Shown here one piece after another: positions 19,088 to 19,197 of a stretch of DNA of 19,197 nt. Under the pieces are notes generated by a model. The model made no database searches. It was not told the DNA's origin and saw nothing but the letters and a program-made list of their open reading frames with translations. Origin of the DNA: Funneliformis mosseae (taxonomy: Eukaryota; Glomeromycota; Glomeromycetes; Glomerales; Glomeraceae); contig CAJVPP010001562.1 of NCBI GenBank assembly GCA_910592005.1, positions 1 to 19,197 of the forward strand. The letters run 5' to 3'. The position numbers were made by a program, and so were the translations under genes. Numbering within the stretch: position 1 is the stretch's first letter; the number at the start of each line of letters is the position of its first letter.

Positions 19088-19197
19088 GATCCGAAATTTC
19101 AGATTAATTCAAAATTTTTGGTTCAGTTCAGATTTTTACCAGTTTACGGTTCAGTTCAGTTTCAGATTGGCATTTTTAGGATTTATAATCTGAACTG
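19088..19197. repeat. Right terminal inverted region
   Basis: Right arm of the element, inverted relative to 18296-18401. It carries several GGTTCAG, TTCAGTTC and TTCAGATT words and ends TAATCTGAACTG exactly at the window edge. Confidence 0.65.

Larger units (their letters stand above)
18296..19197. mobile_element. Terminal-inverted-repeat (foldback/MITE-like) element
   Basis: The left end CAGTTCAGATTA (18296-18307) is the exact reverse complement of the last twelve bases of the window, TAATCTGAACTG (19186-19197). A second inverted pair lies at the inner edges: 18368-18401 against 19088-19121, which agree at 33 of 34 positions in opposite orientation. Together they define terminal inverted regions of about 105-110 bp rich in TTCAGATT and GGTTC words, like the subterminal repeats of hAT elements. 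The interior (18402-19087) has no transposase, only a hairpin array. An autonomous relative would have to move it. The right border coincides with the window edge, so it may extend further. Confidence 0.7.

Noticed and set aside
1..19197. tRNA, rRNA or U6 snRNA genes
   Set aside because: I looked for box A and box B words (GGTTCGANTCC), U6-like and rRNA-like conserved words on both strands and found none. A computed covariance-model scan would be needed to be certain.

Overview
The window reads as nuclear DNA of a very AT-rich, intron-bearing fungus. Introns are short (61-93 nt in most genes) with GT..AG borders, coding sequence carries Asn and Ser homopolymer tracts, and the set of eukaryotic housekeeping genes fits an early-diverging lineage. 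The style (AT-rich, repeat-laden) recalls arbuscular mycorrhizal Glomeromycotina such as Rhizophagus, but this is inference from style; no rRNA or mitochondrial marker is present.

Layout from left to right. NAA50, an N-terminal acetyltransferase with two exons on the + strand, occupies 378-1084. Four minus-strand genes follow: a 1345-residue single-exon leucine-rich-repeat protein (1234-5271); a 624-residue protein with an RNA polymerase I Rpa34-like domain and a long unidentified C-terminal half (5941-7815); a G3BP-type NTF2 plus RRM protein in four exons (8772-11428); and a three-exon gene whose N-terminus resembles the fungal Mus7/Mms22 replication-repair family (11926-13594). PRI1, the catalytic subunit of DNA primase, then runs on the + strand (13902-16067). 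I rebuilt it as 13 exons giving 421 residues.

The Mms22-like gene and PRI1 are divergent and share a 307-bp promoter. It holds two MluI cell-cycle boxes (ACGCGT), one of them fused to an SCB-like CGCGAAAA. That is the expected arrangement for co-expression of replication genes at G1/S under an MBF/SBF-type factor.

The right 3.1 kb has no gene. From 16068 to about 18295 the sequence is almost pure A/T and contains decayed internal duplications. From 18296 to the window edge lies a compact terminal-inverted-repeat element. Its inside is an array of about 14 hairpin units with a 50-51 nt period, made from one short word (ATCGTTC and its complement GAACGAT) repeated in alternating orientation. 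A probable Ty1/copia LTR relic with a primer-binding site lies between the Rpa34-like and LRR genes. Two GC-containing palindromic three-way-junction structures lie between the G3BP and Rpa34-like genes. Exon borders were assigned by hand from splice consensus, frame continuity and family resemblance.
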